From CAYMJV01 sp964390545 (lineage in GTDB: Bacteria > Desulfobacterota > BSN033 > UBA1163): a stretch of 64,000 nt of DNA. The notes below the pieces were generated by a model. That model was not told the origin of the DNA. It saw nothing but the letters and a program-made list of their open reading frames with translations, and searched no databases. Positions within the stretch are counted from its first letter, which is position 1. Every line of letters starts with the position of its first letter. Both the position numbers and the translations under genes were made by a program. The stretch spans positions 25,284-89,283 of the forward strand of contig CAYMJV010000002.1 in NCBI GenBank assembly GCA_964390545.1. Direction: 5' to 3'. Shown in pieces: positions 27,158 through 36,173 of this stretch.

Positions 27158-27955
27158 CTAATTAAACCCGTGCCCACTCTTACAAATGTTTGATTCAAGG
27201 AGTTCAAATCCCTTCTTCCAAAAGAAATCCATTATCTCCTCAGGCTTGGATACCTCGAAGGGATAACCGTCAACCCAATCGATAAGATCATGCCAAACAG
27301 ACATCCCTCTGCTTTTCTTCTTCTCAGCCCATTCTTTGAAGGCAAGAGGATTCTGGAGTCGCATCAGCCGAGCCAAAGCGGAATGAATGAGCCAAAGAGC
27401 CCCTACCATGAATACCATGAATATCTGAACCGGCTTTGGAGATTGATTATAGAACTTCTTCAAGGCGGCCCAGCGGCGGCTTGCATCTCCCTGATCATTA
27501 TAGATTGAAATGTATAATTTCCCCCCTTCACCGACCAACGGAATAACATTTTCCAATGCTTTCCACATTGCCCCTGTATGGTGAAGAACTCCCCAAGAAT
27601 AAACAACATCAAATTGTCCAAGCAGTTTCAGATAATCCCCGTTCAATACATCTCCTTGCTCAATCGTCCAATTTGAATCATTGGGGAAATAACGCCGTTT
27701 GAGTTCCATCGTACATGCCACTGAGAGTGGATCAAAATCAAACGAGTGAACCCTTGCCCCTAATCGTCTTGCAGAAAGCGAAAATAAGCCGCTTCCTGAG
27801 CCAATATCGAGAAAAGACTTCCCAGTTAAGTAATCCGCCTCCAGCATTTGTCTAAGGGATTTTTGTGCCTCCAATATTCGTTCTTCATCCAATGTCAAAA
27901 GAAATCGCTGCCAGTTTTTACCAAATTCAAATCGGTTTGCTTTTTCAACTTCCAT
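27158..27955 (-). CDS. SAM-dependent methyltransferase, class I
   Basis: A 265-residue protein. Motif I FLDIGSGSGLFSLSARRLG (near residue 48), the acidic loop HSFDFDPLS and motif IV QFDVVYSWGVLHHTG define a class I Rossmann methyltransferase of the UbiE/Methyltransf-11 type. The C-terminal third (KSRGMSVWHDLIDWVDGYPFE) recurs in methyltransferases of polysaccharide loci. Probably methylates a sugar or nucleotide-sugar intermediate; not further assignable. Confidence 0.85.
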   Translation of the reverse strand: MEVEKANRFEFGKNWQRFLLTLDEERILEAQKSLRQMLEADYLTGKSFLDIGSGSGLFSLSARRLGARVHSFDFDPLSVACTMELKRRYFPNDSNWTIEQGDVLNGDYLKLLGQFDVVYSWGVLHHTGAMWKALENVIPLVGEGGKLYISIYNDQGDASRRWAALKKFYNQSPKPVQIFMVFMVGALWLIHSALARLMRLQNPLAFKEWAEKKKSRGMSVWHDLIDWVDGYPFEVSKPEEIMDFFWKKGFELLESNICKSGHGFN

Positions 27956-27992
27956 TTAGTGCTCACTCATTGGTTTATTCTCTTAATGTGTT

Positions 27993-29192
27993 TCATCCGG
28001 TTGAGTCTTCTTCAAATAATCTAACAAAGGATTTGACAAAATGTTCCTCAGAACAATTATTCTGAATCCAAAGCCATGATTTGTATGATAGATCAGCATG
28101 GTCCCCGTTTCTCAATAATATCTTGACCATGAATTCAGCGATTTCTTTTGAGTCTTTGCTATTAAAAATAGGAGGCCTCGTTTTGTAATAAGGCACTATG
28201 GAATCATTCTCATTTGAAATAGAAATACTAATCGTACCATTCGCTAAAGGTTCTAATGCAGCATAAGTAATTGCCGAGGTTCCAAACTGCCCAAAACACA
28301 TGGCGGCTCCTTGATAATATCGATCAAGTTCCTCTCTCCTCATCTCATCAATCCATATAATAGAATCATCGATACCCAAGGCTCTCGATAATGATTTCGA
28401 TGCTTCCACATCAGGCCCCTTCCTTACAAGAACAAGTTTGGATTGGTGGTCCCCGGTCCGTTTTTTAAATATTGCATAGGATTTCAATAGGACGTCATTT
28501 CCTTTATTATCCGCCATATCTCTTAGAGTTCCTGACCAGACATGGCGCGTGGAGGAAAAGAAATATCGTTCCGCCCGAATTTGTTCATATACTATCCTCT
28601 TGCTTTGAGCCTTTTGTTCTAGGAGAGTTTGGTAATCAGTAGTCTTGAAATAATGGGGCAGGAAAAACATTCGCTTACCAGGACATATTCGGCCCAGACT
28701 TTCAAGTTGATAGGGAGATATCATGATGGAGGTTGCTTCGCAAATGGATCTTCTTGCCTTAGAACGCTCTGAGATGACTCTATAAGGATGTTTGATGAAC
28801 CTCTTACAGAGAGGGGTGTTTGAAAGCGCCATGCGAATAAAGCATTCCTCGTCGATATCTGAGCCATAACTCCAGTACTTATACTTCATCCCAGCTTTTT
28901 TAAGAAGGTAAGCATTTCTCCCTGTGGCAAGACAATGAAGGATATGTTCTTCTGCTTTGATCCGACTTAATAAGGTGACGATCTTCTTCGGACTTCGAAG
29001 GTGATCTTGAAACACATGAGATTGGTCCCACTCCTCGGATCGGGCGCCATAATGGAAATGTGTCGAATCGTGGTTCGTTGCCTTTGATCCCAGATAAATA
29101 TAGTACGTCTCAACGCCATGTCGATTTAGCGTATCCGCCATACGAAAAGGCAGCCCTCCTACTTCGAAGGAACAAAAAATGAGATAACTCAC
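27993..29192 (-). CDS. Putative glycosyltransferase (GT-B fold)
   Basis: A 399-residue protein with a GT4-like overall plan but weak motifs. The C-terminal half carries KLVLVRKGPDVEASKSLSR and the acidic segment YYQGAAMCFGQFGTSAITYAALEPLANG, where ALEPLANG replaces the usual E-x7-E end. The N-terminal YLIFCSFEVGGLPFRMADTL resembles the donor-independent half of GT-B enzymes. It overlaps the upstream methyltransferase by 4 bases. It is one of the more diverged enzymes in the cluster; assignment rests on fold pattern and context. Confidence 0.68.
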   Translation of the reverse strand: MSYLIFCSFEVGGLPFRMADTLNRHGVETYYIYLGSKATNHDSTHFHYGARSEEWDQSHVFQDHLRSPKKIVTLLSRIKAEEHILHCLATGRNAYLLKKAGMKYKYWSYGSDIDEECFIRMALSNTPLCKRFIKHPYRVISERSKARRSICEATSIMISPYQLESLGRICPGKRMFFLPHYFKTTDYQTLLEQKAQSKRIVYEQIRAERYFFSSTRHVWSGTLRDMADNKGNDVLLKSYAIFKKRTGDHQSKLVLVRKGPDVEASKSLSRALGIDDSIIWIDEMRREELDRYYQGAAMCFGQFGTSAITYAALEPLANGTISISISNENDSIVPYYKTRPPIFNSKDSKEIAEFMVKILLRNGDHADLSYKSWLWIQNNCSEEHFVKSFVRLFEEDSTG

Positions 29193-29881
29193 CGTCTTCT
29201 CCCGACAAATGAAAAAGAGTTAGCAGTCATTCGAAGCTTTTTTGAATTATCAATCAGGTAATCGAGATACTTCAAAAGACAAAACACATATCGTATCGAA
29301 ATACGCCATAAGGCTTTCAGGTACTTTGTTGGAACAAATTGCTCAAAATATTCTAAAAGGAATACGGATAAAAATGATCCACCCCCTGATCCGACCTGTT
29401 CGAGAATGACATCAAATCTTCTTTCATCAAATAGGGAACGGATCCCTTTATCAGTGAATCTGAAATAATCGTGCTCGTCATGAATAACGTTCAAGAATGG
29501 TAGTTCCAAAACAACATATCCCCCAGAGTGGAGGACTCTAAATATCTCATCCGCAACGATCCATGGTTTTTTTACATGTTCAAGAACGGCAATGCTATAG
29601 ACCACATCAAGGCATTCACTCTTGAAGGGTAGAAAATGGGCATCGGCAACGACATGGAGGTTCTTCTTGGAGAAAGAGATATCCAGATTAATCGTTTTGA
29701 TGTTCTTTGAAAGATAGTGGTCGAACTGGCCAACACCCGAACCGAGATTTAAAACCCTTTTCCCTGGCCCATTCTGGTTCATCCAGTCAAATAATTTCTG
29801 ATTCCTCACCCTGGTATATGTGGGCTCAGGAAGCCATGCGTATATTCTATTGAACATCTTCTTGAGTCTCTCTTGAATCAT
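29189..29881 (-). CDS. SAM-dependent methyltransferase, class I
   Basis: A 230-residue methyltransferase (motif I RVLNLGSGVGQFD, acidic loop TINLDISFS, motif IV DVVYSIAVLEHVKKP, and LHSGGYVVLELPFLN). The ATG at 29881 forms an ATGA overlap with the stop of the aminotransferase, so it is preferred to an upstream in-frame ATG that would lengthen the overlap. Probably acts on a sugar intermediate, third of the methyltransferases in this run. Confidence 0.84.
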   Translation of the reverse strand: MIQERLKKMFNRIYAWLPEPTYTRVRNQKLFDWMNQNGPGKRVLNLGSGVGQFDHYLSKNIKTINLDISFSKKNLHVVADAHFLPFKSECLDVVYSIAVLEHVKKPWIVADEIFRVLHSGGYVVLELPFLNVIHDEHDYFRFTDKGIRSLFDERRFDVILEQVGSGGGSFLSVFLLEYFEQFVPTKYLKALWRISIRYVFCLLKYLDYLIDNSKKLRMTANSFSFVGRRR

Positions 29882-31014
29882 AATTGGGAAATCACTTTTT
29901 TTAACACATCGCAAACGATCTTAACTTCTTCTTCGGATAGTTTAGGATACAAAGGAAGAGAGATCGTTCTGTTCCCTATCTCGTTCGCAATGGGAAAGTC
30001 TTCAGGCCTATATCCAAACTTCTCTTTGAAATATTTTAAAGTATGAACGGCCCTAAAGTTAACGGCACATCCGATGCCATTTTCCTCCATCTTTTCGATC
30101 ACTTCATCTCTTGAAACTTCTCTTGGTAAGAGAACCGTAAAGAGGTGATGTCCGCTCCTTTCGTTTCCTTGAGGTCCTTCTATGAAATCGAGCCCCTCTA
30201 CATCATTCAAAAGCTCACGATAAAGCACTTCAAGATCCTGACGCCGCTGCCTGTAATGATTCAACTTGTCAATTTGATGGATAAGCAAAGCGGCCTGAAT
30301 GTCGTCCATATTATATTTCCACCCCATGGTCTCCATATCCCAGTGCTCATATTTTTTCGTATAGCGATAGGAAGCATCTTTCGTGATGCCATGATGCCTG
30401 GCAGACCGATACCAGGAGGCATCTTCCGCAGATTTGCACACCAGAGCCCCCCCTTCTCCACAGGTCATGCTTTTCGTTGCATAGAAAGAGAAACAGGCAG
30501 CGTGGCTGAGCTGACCGGGTCTTACGCCATCCCTAAGTCCCTCGATGCAATGAGCAGCGTCTTCAATGAGGATCAGATTATATTGTTGGGCTAACTCTGA
30601 AAAACCCAGTATGTCTGCCATGCGGCCAAATAAATGGACAGGCAAGATAGCCCTGGTTTTCTCCGTGAGGGCTGCTTTAACGGTCTCGGGCAAAATCATT
30701 CCACTTTTTGGACATACATCCACAAATACAGGGCTGGCCCCCGCTTGGAGGATGGCTGTGGCCGTGGCCACAAAAGTCATAGGCGTCGTAATCACTTCAT
30801 CCCCAGGACCAACTCCATGCCGGAGAAGGGCGAGATGGAGAGCCCCTGTGCAACTTGTCAAACCCACTGCTTCCGGGATGCTCAGATATTCAGCAAATAT
30901 TTTTTCAAACTCCGCCACCTTAGGGCCGGTCGTGATGAAGATGGATTTCATCACCTCACCGGCGGCGGTGATATCGCCTTCTGTGATATTATGTTTAAAA
31001 AATTCGATTTTCAT
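29878..31014 (-). CDS. DegT/DnrJ/EryC1/StrS sugar aminotransferase
   Basis: A 378-residue PLP enzyme of aspartate aminotransferase fold. EDAAHC (about residue 157) is the PLP-binding region, and FYATKSMTCGEGG contains the Schiff-base lysine near residue 180, in the variant typical of perosamine/4-amino sugar transaminases. It transfers an amino group from glutamate to a 4- or 3-keto nucleotide sugar. With the dehydratase at 33590 and the nucleotidyltransferase at 35331 it would form an amino-deoxysugar pathway. Regiochemistry cannot be read from the sequence. Confidence 0.9.
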   Translation of the reverse strand: MKIEFFKHNITEGDITAAGEVMKSIFITTGPKVAEFEKIFAEYLSIPEAVGLTSCTGALHLALLRHGVGPGDEVITTPMTFVATATAILQAGASPVFVDVCPKSGMILPETVKAALTEKTRAILPVHLFGRMADILGFSELAQQYNLILIEDAAHCIEGLRDGVRPGQLSHAACFSFYATKSMTCGEGGALVCKSAEDASWYRSARHHGITKDASYRYTKKYEHWDMETMGWKYNMDDIQAALLIHQIDKLNHYRQRRQDLEVLYRELLNDVEGLDFIEGPQGNERSGHHLFTVLLPREVSRDEVIEKMEENGIGCAVNFRAVHTLKYFKEKFGYRPEDFPIANEIGNRTISLPLYPKLSEEEVKIVCDVLKKVISQL

Positions 31015-31032
31015 AAAAGAAATGATTCCTCC

Positions 31033-32292
31033 TTATAAATGTTCCCCGCCCAAAAAGTCCCCATTCTCTGGGTTAAAGGAAATCTCTTTAGCAAGTTCCT
31101 TTGGGAGAAGAAACAACATCCCTCCCTTCTCTTCAAACGATCTTTGACACCGAGTGCACTGATTCCCTTGAACCCGCGCGCGGCAATCTGGACAAACCAA
31201 TCCAATCTGACCTCTAATAAAATTTTCTTTGACTTGCTTCGATTCCAAGGACCAGGATATAAAAACATCTCGATCCCTTGGTAGGATGGAATCGTATTCA
31301 ATTAACGCCTTGGCCATGTGATAGGTGATTCTCTTTGTAATGGAAGCGAATATTCCGTTCATTATCCTCTTCTGCAACTTCGGTGTCGGAGGCCCATAAC
31401 AGAACAGCAAGGCCGAACAGATGGAACATAGAAAAAATACCTTCTCATGAAAAAAGGTTTCTTCTCTTTGAATCTCATAAAATCTTCTGACCAAGGACCC
31501 CAGTTCTGCTTTCCTCCATAAGGTCTGAAGACTTTGCTTCGCAATCTGGTCTGCTGCCTTTCTGGCTGCCCTTCTGAATCCTATGGATTTCAAAAGGTAG
31601 GGTTTCGACCATCCCTCCGCCCAATAATTTGTATTCTCGTTGAAGAGGGCATAGCGTGCCATCGCCGACCAATTTTCTAATGTCTCTTTTTTATTCGTTA
31701 TATGATGAAGAAAATTATTGCTCACAATAAAATTGGCTCCTCCTGATTCAATCGGCGGATTCAAACAATCGGCAACTATGCGTTGCCCGATATGAGGATA
31801 CCTCTTCGATTGAATTAGACTGTAAGGATTGAGATCGATACCTACGACTTTATTTTTATCTGAAAATATTCTTTTTGAGAAAGTCCCATCCCCGATAGCC
31901 AATTCAACAATACCGCCCTGGATATCCCGGGTGATGCTTTCGATATTCTCTTTGATAAAGGCCATCTCTAAGGACTTTGCAATGATGGGATATAAATGCA
32001 TGGGATACTGGGAGATGAATTCAGGGATGTAATGGAGAGCATTCTGATGCAATTGAGAAGGTTGACATTTTTTCATTAAGGTGAATTTAAACCGAGTCCA
32101 AAAGATCAAAAAGATTCCATAAAGATAAAGGAGGGGGATAAAGCCTAATTTCACAACATTTCCAATGAAATGGATAGAAAAAAGAAAAAGGGACAAAAGA
32201 TTTCTTCTCTTCTTAAATTTTGAAGATGAGGAAATAGACCGAATAAATCGGACATAACCCCGGTTGACATCTTTTTCTATAACATCTGTCAT
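31033..32292 (-). CDS. Methyltransferase-like protein with C-terminal zinc ribbon
   Basis: A 419-residue protein. After a hydrophobic segment (about 38-65) comes a methyltransferase core (IVELAIGDGTFSKRIF, KVVGIDLNPYS, FIVSNNFLHHITN). The last 50 residues form a four-cysteine zinc ribbon (CPDC and CTRC, then EKGGMLFLLP), like the Trm112-type tails fused to or partnering methyltransferases. The ribbon usually stabilises the catalytic domain. Fusion with a membrane-associated stretch is unusual. A role in modifying the membrane-bound glycan intermediate is inferred from position between wzx and the aminotransferase. Confidence 0.75.
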   Translation of the reverse strand: MTDVIEKDVNRGYVRFIRSISSSSKFKKRRNLLSLFLFSIHFIGNVVKLGFIPLLYLYGIFLIFWTRFKFTLMKKCQPSQLHQNALHYIPEFISQYPMHLYPIIAKSLEMAFIKENIESITRDIQGGIVELAIGDGTFSKRIFSDKNKVVGIDLNPYSLIQSKRYPHIGQRIVADCLNPPIESGGANFIVSNNFLHHITNKKETLENWSAMARYALFNENTNYWAEGWSKPYLLKSIGFRRAARKAADQIAKQSLQTLWRKAELGSLVRRFYEIQREETFFHEKVFFLCSICSALLFCYGPPTPKLQKRIMNGIFASITKRITYHMAKALIEYDSILPRDRDVFISWSLESKQVKENFIRGQIGLVCPDCRARVQGNQCTRCQRSFEEKGGMLFLLPKELAKEISFNPENGDFLGGEHL

Positions 32293-32295
32293 CTT

Positions 32296-33561
32296 CTATA
32301 TATTCCTATATAAAGAGATATTTAACTTTATAAATTCAAATGGATTTCGTTTGCTCAAATACCCCAACAAGAAAAGGCTTATCAAGAAACCGATCATACA
32401 GGTCGATGCCGTTGCCAGAGCGGCTCCTGTTCCGGAAAAGTTGGGAATGAGGTATAAATTCAGTACAACGCCGATCAGGCCAAGAATAACCGCTGTGATA
32501 ACCATCGCATAGAAGGCACCTATTTTTACGCAATAAGGTGCAACCAGGGAGGATAAAGGTAAAAACCATGCGGCGATCATGAGGATTCGGAAAGTTGCCA
32601 CTGCAGGGAGATAATTCCTGCCCCCATAGATGAATAGAATGGGTTTTGCAAGTAAAATCATCAACAGAACAATTCCTCCCCAACAATAAAAACCCCATCT
32701 TAACGATCTTATCGTAATCTCATAATCGTCGGTTGCATGAATCACTCTTGGATAGAGGGCCGTCTGGAAAGTCATCGGGATAAACATGAGATAGAAAGCG
32801 GCACTCAAAGATACAGCAAACATTCCCGCGTTGGATTCCCCGCAATATCGAAAGACGATCAGCAGGTTAATTTTTGTATACACGAAGGTTGCGATGGTGG
32901 CAATGTGCTGTTTAAGCCCTGCTGCGATGATCCCTTTTGCCAGGTCTTTGGAAAACCTTCCACTCAATAAATCATTTCTTCTGAATTTAGCCAAAAGCAG
33001 GAGAAAAGTGATCCCTTGGATGATGAGAACACTTATGAGGACGATGCTGATATCCAGTGAATCAACCCAGTAGGCGTATCCGACAACAAGAATGTTGGTC
33101 ACCCCTTGAACCACCCCGATCACCCCGGAATATCTGATGTCCCCCATCGCCTGTAAAAAAATGATCAAATTCCCGGTAAGAATCGTCGCAATCAATAAGA
33201 TATCAAGAACTATTAAATACTTGAATGTTTCTGAAGACACCTGTTCTGGCCATCCCAAGACAAAGCCGGTCAATGCCGCCGCAGCGAAAAGGCCATAAGT
33301 GAGACTCAGTGAGAAAGTGGTCATCCATCTTGACCTGTCATCCGGCCCATATAGAGATTTATTGGCAAAATGATAGATCGCTGTATCCATGCTCATTCCA
33401 AACAGGACAGCAAATAGTCCCACCCAGGTTTGCATTTCCGCATATATCCCACGGCCAGAAGGGCCCAAGGCGCGATTGATCATTGCCGCCGTGATAAACC
33501 CAGCAGACATGGCGACCGTTTTGCTCCCCAACATCCAAATGAAATTTCTTTTCAATTCCAA
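32296..33561 (-). CDS. Wzx-like polysaccharide flippase (MATE/MVF superfamily)
   Basis: A 421-residue integral membrane protein with about 12 hydrophobic helices and the N-terminal Wzx pattern (GSKTVAMSAGFITAAMINRALGPSGRGIYAEM). Flippases of this type move lipid-linked oligosaccharide from the cytoplasmic to the periplasmic face. Start at TTG 33561 (a second TTG two codons later is possible). Its presence says that the run encodes a lipid-linked repeat-unit pathway. No Wzy polymerase, Wzz or initiating transferase is recognised nearby. Confidence 0.87.
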   Translation of the reverse strand: MELKRNFIWMLGSKTVAMSAGFITAAMINRALGPSGRGIYAEMQTWVGLFAVLFGMSMDTAIYHFANKSLYGPDDRSRWMTTFSLSLTYGLFAAAALTGFVLGWPEQVSSETFKYLIVLDILLIATILTGNLIIFLQAMGDIRYSGVIGVVQGVTNILVVGYAYWVDSLDISIVLISVLIIQGITFLLLLAKFRRNDLLSGRFSKDLAKGIIAAGLKQHIATIATFVYTKINLLIVFRYCGESNAGMFAVSLSAAFYLMFIPMTFQTALYPRVIHATDDYEITIRSLRWGFYCWGGIVLLMILLAKPILFIYGGRNYLPAVATFRILMIAAWFLPLSSLVAPYCVKIGAFYAMVITAVILGLIGVVLNLYLIPNFSGTGAALATASTCMIGFLISLFLLGYLSKRNPFEFIKLNISLYRNI

Positions 33562-33589
33562 GAGAAGAGGACCTCTCCTTCAAACTTTC

Positions 33590-34648
33590 TTAATGTAATT
33601 CTTTTTTACCGCTCTTTGTGATAATCGGAATGCTCCTCATCCAGAGCTGCTTTTCCCACCATTTTCTATTTTCTCTGTACCATTTGATCGTTCTTGAAAT
33701 TCCTTCCTCCCAGGAGACTTTGGGCTTCCAATTAAGGGATTGTTGGATCTTTCGAATATCACCCGTATGCCTGAAAACCTGTCCGGGACGGTCACCGACG
33801 AATTCAATGATTGAATCATCCTTGCCCATGAGCTTTATGATGTTCTGGGCGATCGAAAGAATAGACCGATGGACACCAGATGCCACATTGAAAACTTCCC
33901 CCTTCACTTTTTTGAGGTCAGCATGAAGAATGGCATCAATCGCGAGACAGAGATCTTCCACGAATATAAAATCTCTGGATGGACTTCCGTCTCCATGGAC
34001 ACGAATGGGTTCGTTTAGAATGCAACTGGTGATAAATCTCGGAATGGCCTTCTCCAGGTGCTGATATGGGCCATAGTTGTTAAAAGGTCTGATAATCGTC
34101 ACTGGGGCGTCATAGGTAGCCCAGTAAGAGTAAACAAGCCTGTCTGCCCCTGCTTTAGCAGAGGCATAAGGACTCATAGGCAGTAAAGGGTGATTTTCGT
34201 CCATTTTATCTTTCATTGCTGTTCCGTAGACTTCAGAGGTGGAGATGTGAATAAATCTCTCCACCCGGTCCTTGTATTTCAAGACAGCATTCGCGACAGT
34301 CTGAGTCCCCAGGACATCCGTCTCGAAAAAAATGTAGTTATCATAAATAGAACGTGTCACATGGGTCTCTGCTGCAAAATGGACCACCACATCTGATTGG
34401 GAAACAAGGGTATCGACTAGTTCACCGTTTCTGACATTGCCATACCAGAAAACGAGGCGTTCCCCCTTATGTTCATTGATATTTACAGGCAAATTCTCCA
34501 CATTTCCGGCATAGGTGAGCGTATCGAGTACAATGATCTTATACTGGGGGTACTTATGATAGACATATCTGACAAAGTTACTCCCCATAAATCCGGCACC
34601 TCCAGTGACCAGCATTGTCCTTTCCATCTCCTCCATTCCCTCCTTCAC
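33590..34648 (-). CDS. NAD-dependent nucleotide-sugar 4,6-dehydratase/decarboxylase (RmlB-like)
   Basis: A 352-residue extended SDR. The dinucleotide motif TGGAGFMGSNF (near residue 15), VVHFAAETHVTRSI and the YASAK catalytic pair are RmlB-like. The catalytic triplet, however, reads TSE (STSEVYG) instead of the TDE of dTDP-glucose 4,6-dehydratase; TSE is usual in UDP-glucuronate decarboxylases and ArnA-like enzymes. The substrate should therefore be left open. The GTG at 34648 overlaps the WbqC stop (GTGA), though internal ATGs at 34636, 34627 and 34615 are alternatives. It supplies the keto sugar for the aminotransferase at 29878. Confidence 0.82.
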   Translation of the reverse strand: MKEGMEEMERTMLVTGGAGFMGSNFVRYVYHKYPQYKIIVLDTLTYAGNVENLPVNINEHKGERLVFWYGNVRNGELVDTLVSQSDVVVHFAAETHVTRSIYDNYIFFETDVLGTQTVANAVLKYKDRVERFIHISTSEVYGTAMKDKMDENHPLLPMSPYASAKAGADRLVYSYWATYDAPVTIIRPFNNYGPYQHLEKAIPRFITSCILNEPIRVHGDGSPSRDFIFVEDLCLAIDAILHADLKKVKGEVFNVASGVHRSILSIAQNIIKLMGKDDSIIEFVGDRPGQVFRHTGDIRKIQQSLNWKPKVSWEEGISRTIKWYRENRKWWEKQLWMRSIPIITKSGKKELH

Positions 34649-35334
34649 GTTTGTTGCATTAATATTAAAAGACTTTTTTCCCCTTGGTTAAAAAGGAGAT
34701 CAACCATAGAAAGGTTAGGGATAAAGTCTCCATAAAGCTGATCATAGATGGGATGGCGATAGTCCTGAAAGCTCACTCGAATCCCCTCTTTCGAAAATGC
34801 CTCCTCCCCGATATAGTTCTTGCCGGATGCCCCCTCATAGAATATATCGGCATTGAATTTCTTGCAGATCTTGATGAGCCTTTCGATTCTGTCACCGTTT
34901 ACTCCAAGGGTCGAAGACTTTATGATCTTCTCTGTATCGATTCCTATCGCCTCAGCAATCTTGACGATGAAATGCATATCGAGATCGATAAGATAATCCC
35001 AGTCCCTTCCATAAGCTTCTTCAAAAATGGATGAATAATGATGATAAAAAGGTGCCTTTGAGTAATTTTGCCTGATAGATAGAAGATGCTTTTTCCTCCA
35101 ATTCACTTCATTATTGATCTTTACCTCGTTAATTAAAGTGTGTTCGTTAAACTTGATCAGCACAGGTACTGTCAGCCATTGAGCCCCATTGGGTGCTTTA
35201 ATTTTGTTTCGATTCCGCCAACCGTGTTTGTCATATTGAACATCATCATAAATTACGAAAATATCACTACGGTGCATCTGCTCAAAGAAACCAAGCCAGG
35301 GAAGATAACCGGGTTGAAGAATCCCAACGATCAT
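34645..35334 (-). CDS. WbqC-family protein
   Basis: From the ATG at 35334 (ATGA overlap with the nucleotidyltransferase stop) it has 229 residues and begins MIVGILQPGYLPWLGFFEQM, the hallmark of WbqC. Conserved YDDVQYDKHGWRNRNKIK and later NADIFYEGASGKNYI follow. WbqC genes occur in many O-antigen and capsule clusters, often beside aminotransferases, and are thought to help amino-sugar modification. No catalytic mechanism is established that I know of. Confidence 0.88.
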   Translation of the reverse strand: MIVGILQPGYLPWLGFFEQMHRSDIFVIYDDVQYDKHGWRNRNKIKAPNGAQWLTVPVLIKFNEHTLINEVKINNEVNWRKKHLLSIRQNYSKAPFYHHYSSIFEEAYGRDWDYLIDLDMHFIVKIAEAIGIDTEKIIKSSTLGVNGDRIERLIKICKKFNADIFYEGASGKNYIGEEAFSKEGIRVSFQDYRHPIYDQLYGDFIPNLSMVDLLFNQGEKSLLILMQQT

Positions 35335-36152
35335 GCAATCTTCTCCTTCGAACAGAGATGCTGAAGGATGATCTTTTGATAATAATAATATCCTTCCCAA
35401 GTCCCAATATCACAAGGCCTACCCTCCAGAAGAAATCCGTATAGTGGAAATTGATTCTTCAAGGTCTGGTAGGTCTTGAGGAAATCTACTTCTCCCGTCT
35501 CATGATTTATGAATTCTTCTGTCATATATTCGAGAGCATCCGGTAAAAAAACAGTTCTCCCAAAACCCCTTATCTTTGAGGTTTGATCGGTTGAAATATC
35601 TTGAATTAAATAGTACTTTCCATCTCCCTTCCTATATTTGAAGGGTTTTGAACCCTTAAAAAAATCCATCTCCTTTTTTGGAATTTGTACCATGGAATTC
35701 CAAATTCCAAAGCCACTCTTGCAAACATCCAGCATCTGGCGAGTAGCCGATCGTTTAGACAGAAGAATTTGATCGGGTATAGCCATAACAAAAGAGGTTC
35801 CTCTTATAAAATCCTTCGCTGTCCGAAGGGCATCTCCCAACCCAAGAGGGGCTTTTTGGTAAACGAATTCGAATTTTACGTCTTCATAAAGAACTCGTCT
35901 TGAATGAAGGTATTCTCGAATCACCTCTTTTTCTTTCCTAATGACAACGCATATCCTTTTTATACCCGAGGAAACAAGTTCTGCGATTGTATGTTCGATG
36001 ACTGGAAGAGATCCTAAAGGAAACATCTCTTTGGGGATGAATGTCGTTAAAGGCCTCATTCTTGAACCGTATCCTGCTGCCGGAACCACAGCTGTCTCAA
36101 TCTCCTCCATCCTGGCATCTTTAATTGACATACCAATCGTTTTCCCTATCAT
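35331..36152 (-). CDS. Sugar-1-phosphate nucleotidyltransferase (GalU/RmlA type)
   Basis: A 273-residue enzyme with the nucleotide-binding signature PAAGYGSRMRPLTTFIPKEM and the later QKAPLGLGDAL, closer to GalU-like uridylyltransferases than to RmlA. It joins a sugar 1-phosphate with UTP or dTTP to give the activated precursor. No strong ribosome site marks the start; ATGs at 36131 and 36110 are also possible, the last leaving only a few residues before the first strand. Coupled to wbqC by a 4-base overlap. Confidence 0.84.
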   Translation of the reverse strand: MIGKTIGMSIKDARMEEIETAVVPAAGYGSRMRPLTTFIPKEMFPLGSLPVIEHTIAELVSSGIKRICVVIRKEKEVIREYLHSRRVLYEDVKFEFVYQKAPLGLGDALRTAKDFIRGTSFVMAIPDQILLSKRSATRQMLDVCKSGFGIWNSMVQIPKKEMDFFKGSKPFKYRKGDGKYYLIQDISTDQTSKIRGFGRTVFLPDALEYMTEEFINHETGEVDFLKTYQTLKNQFPLYGFLLEGRPCDIGTWEGYYYYQKIILQHLCSKEKIA

Positions 36153-36173
36153 TGGAGCCGAAAAAATTCTCTC

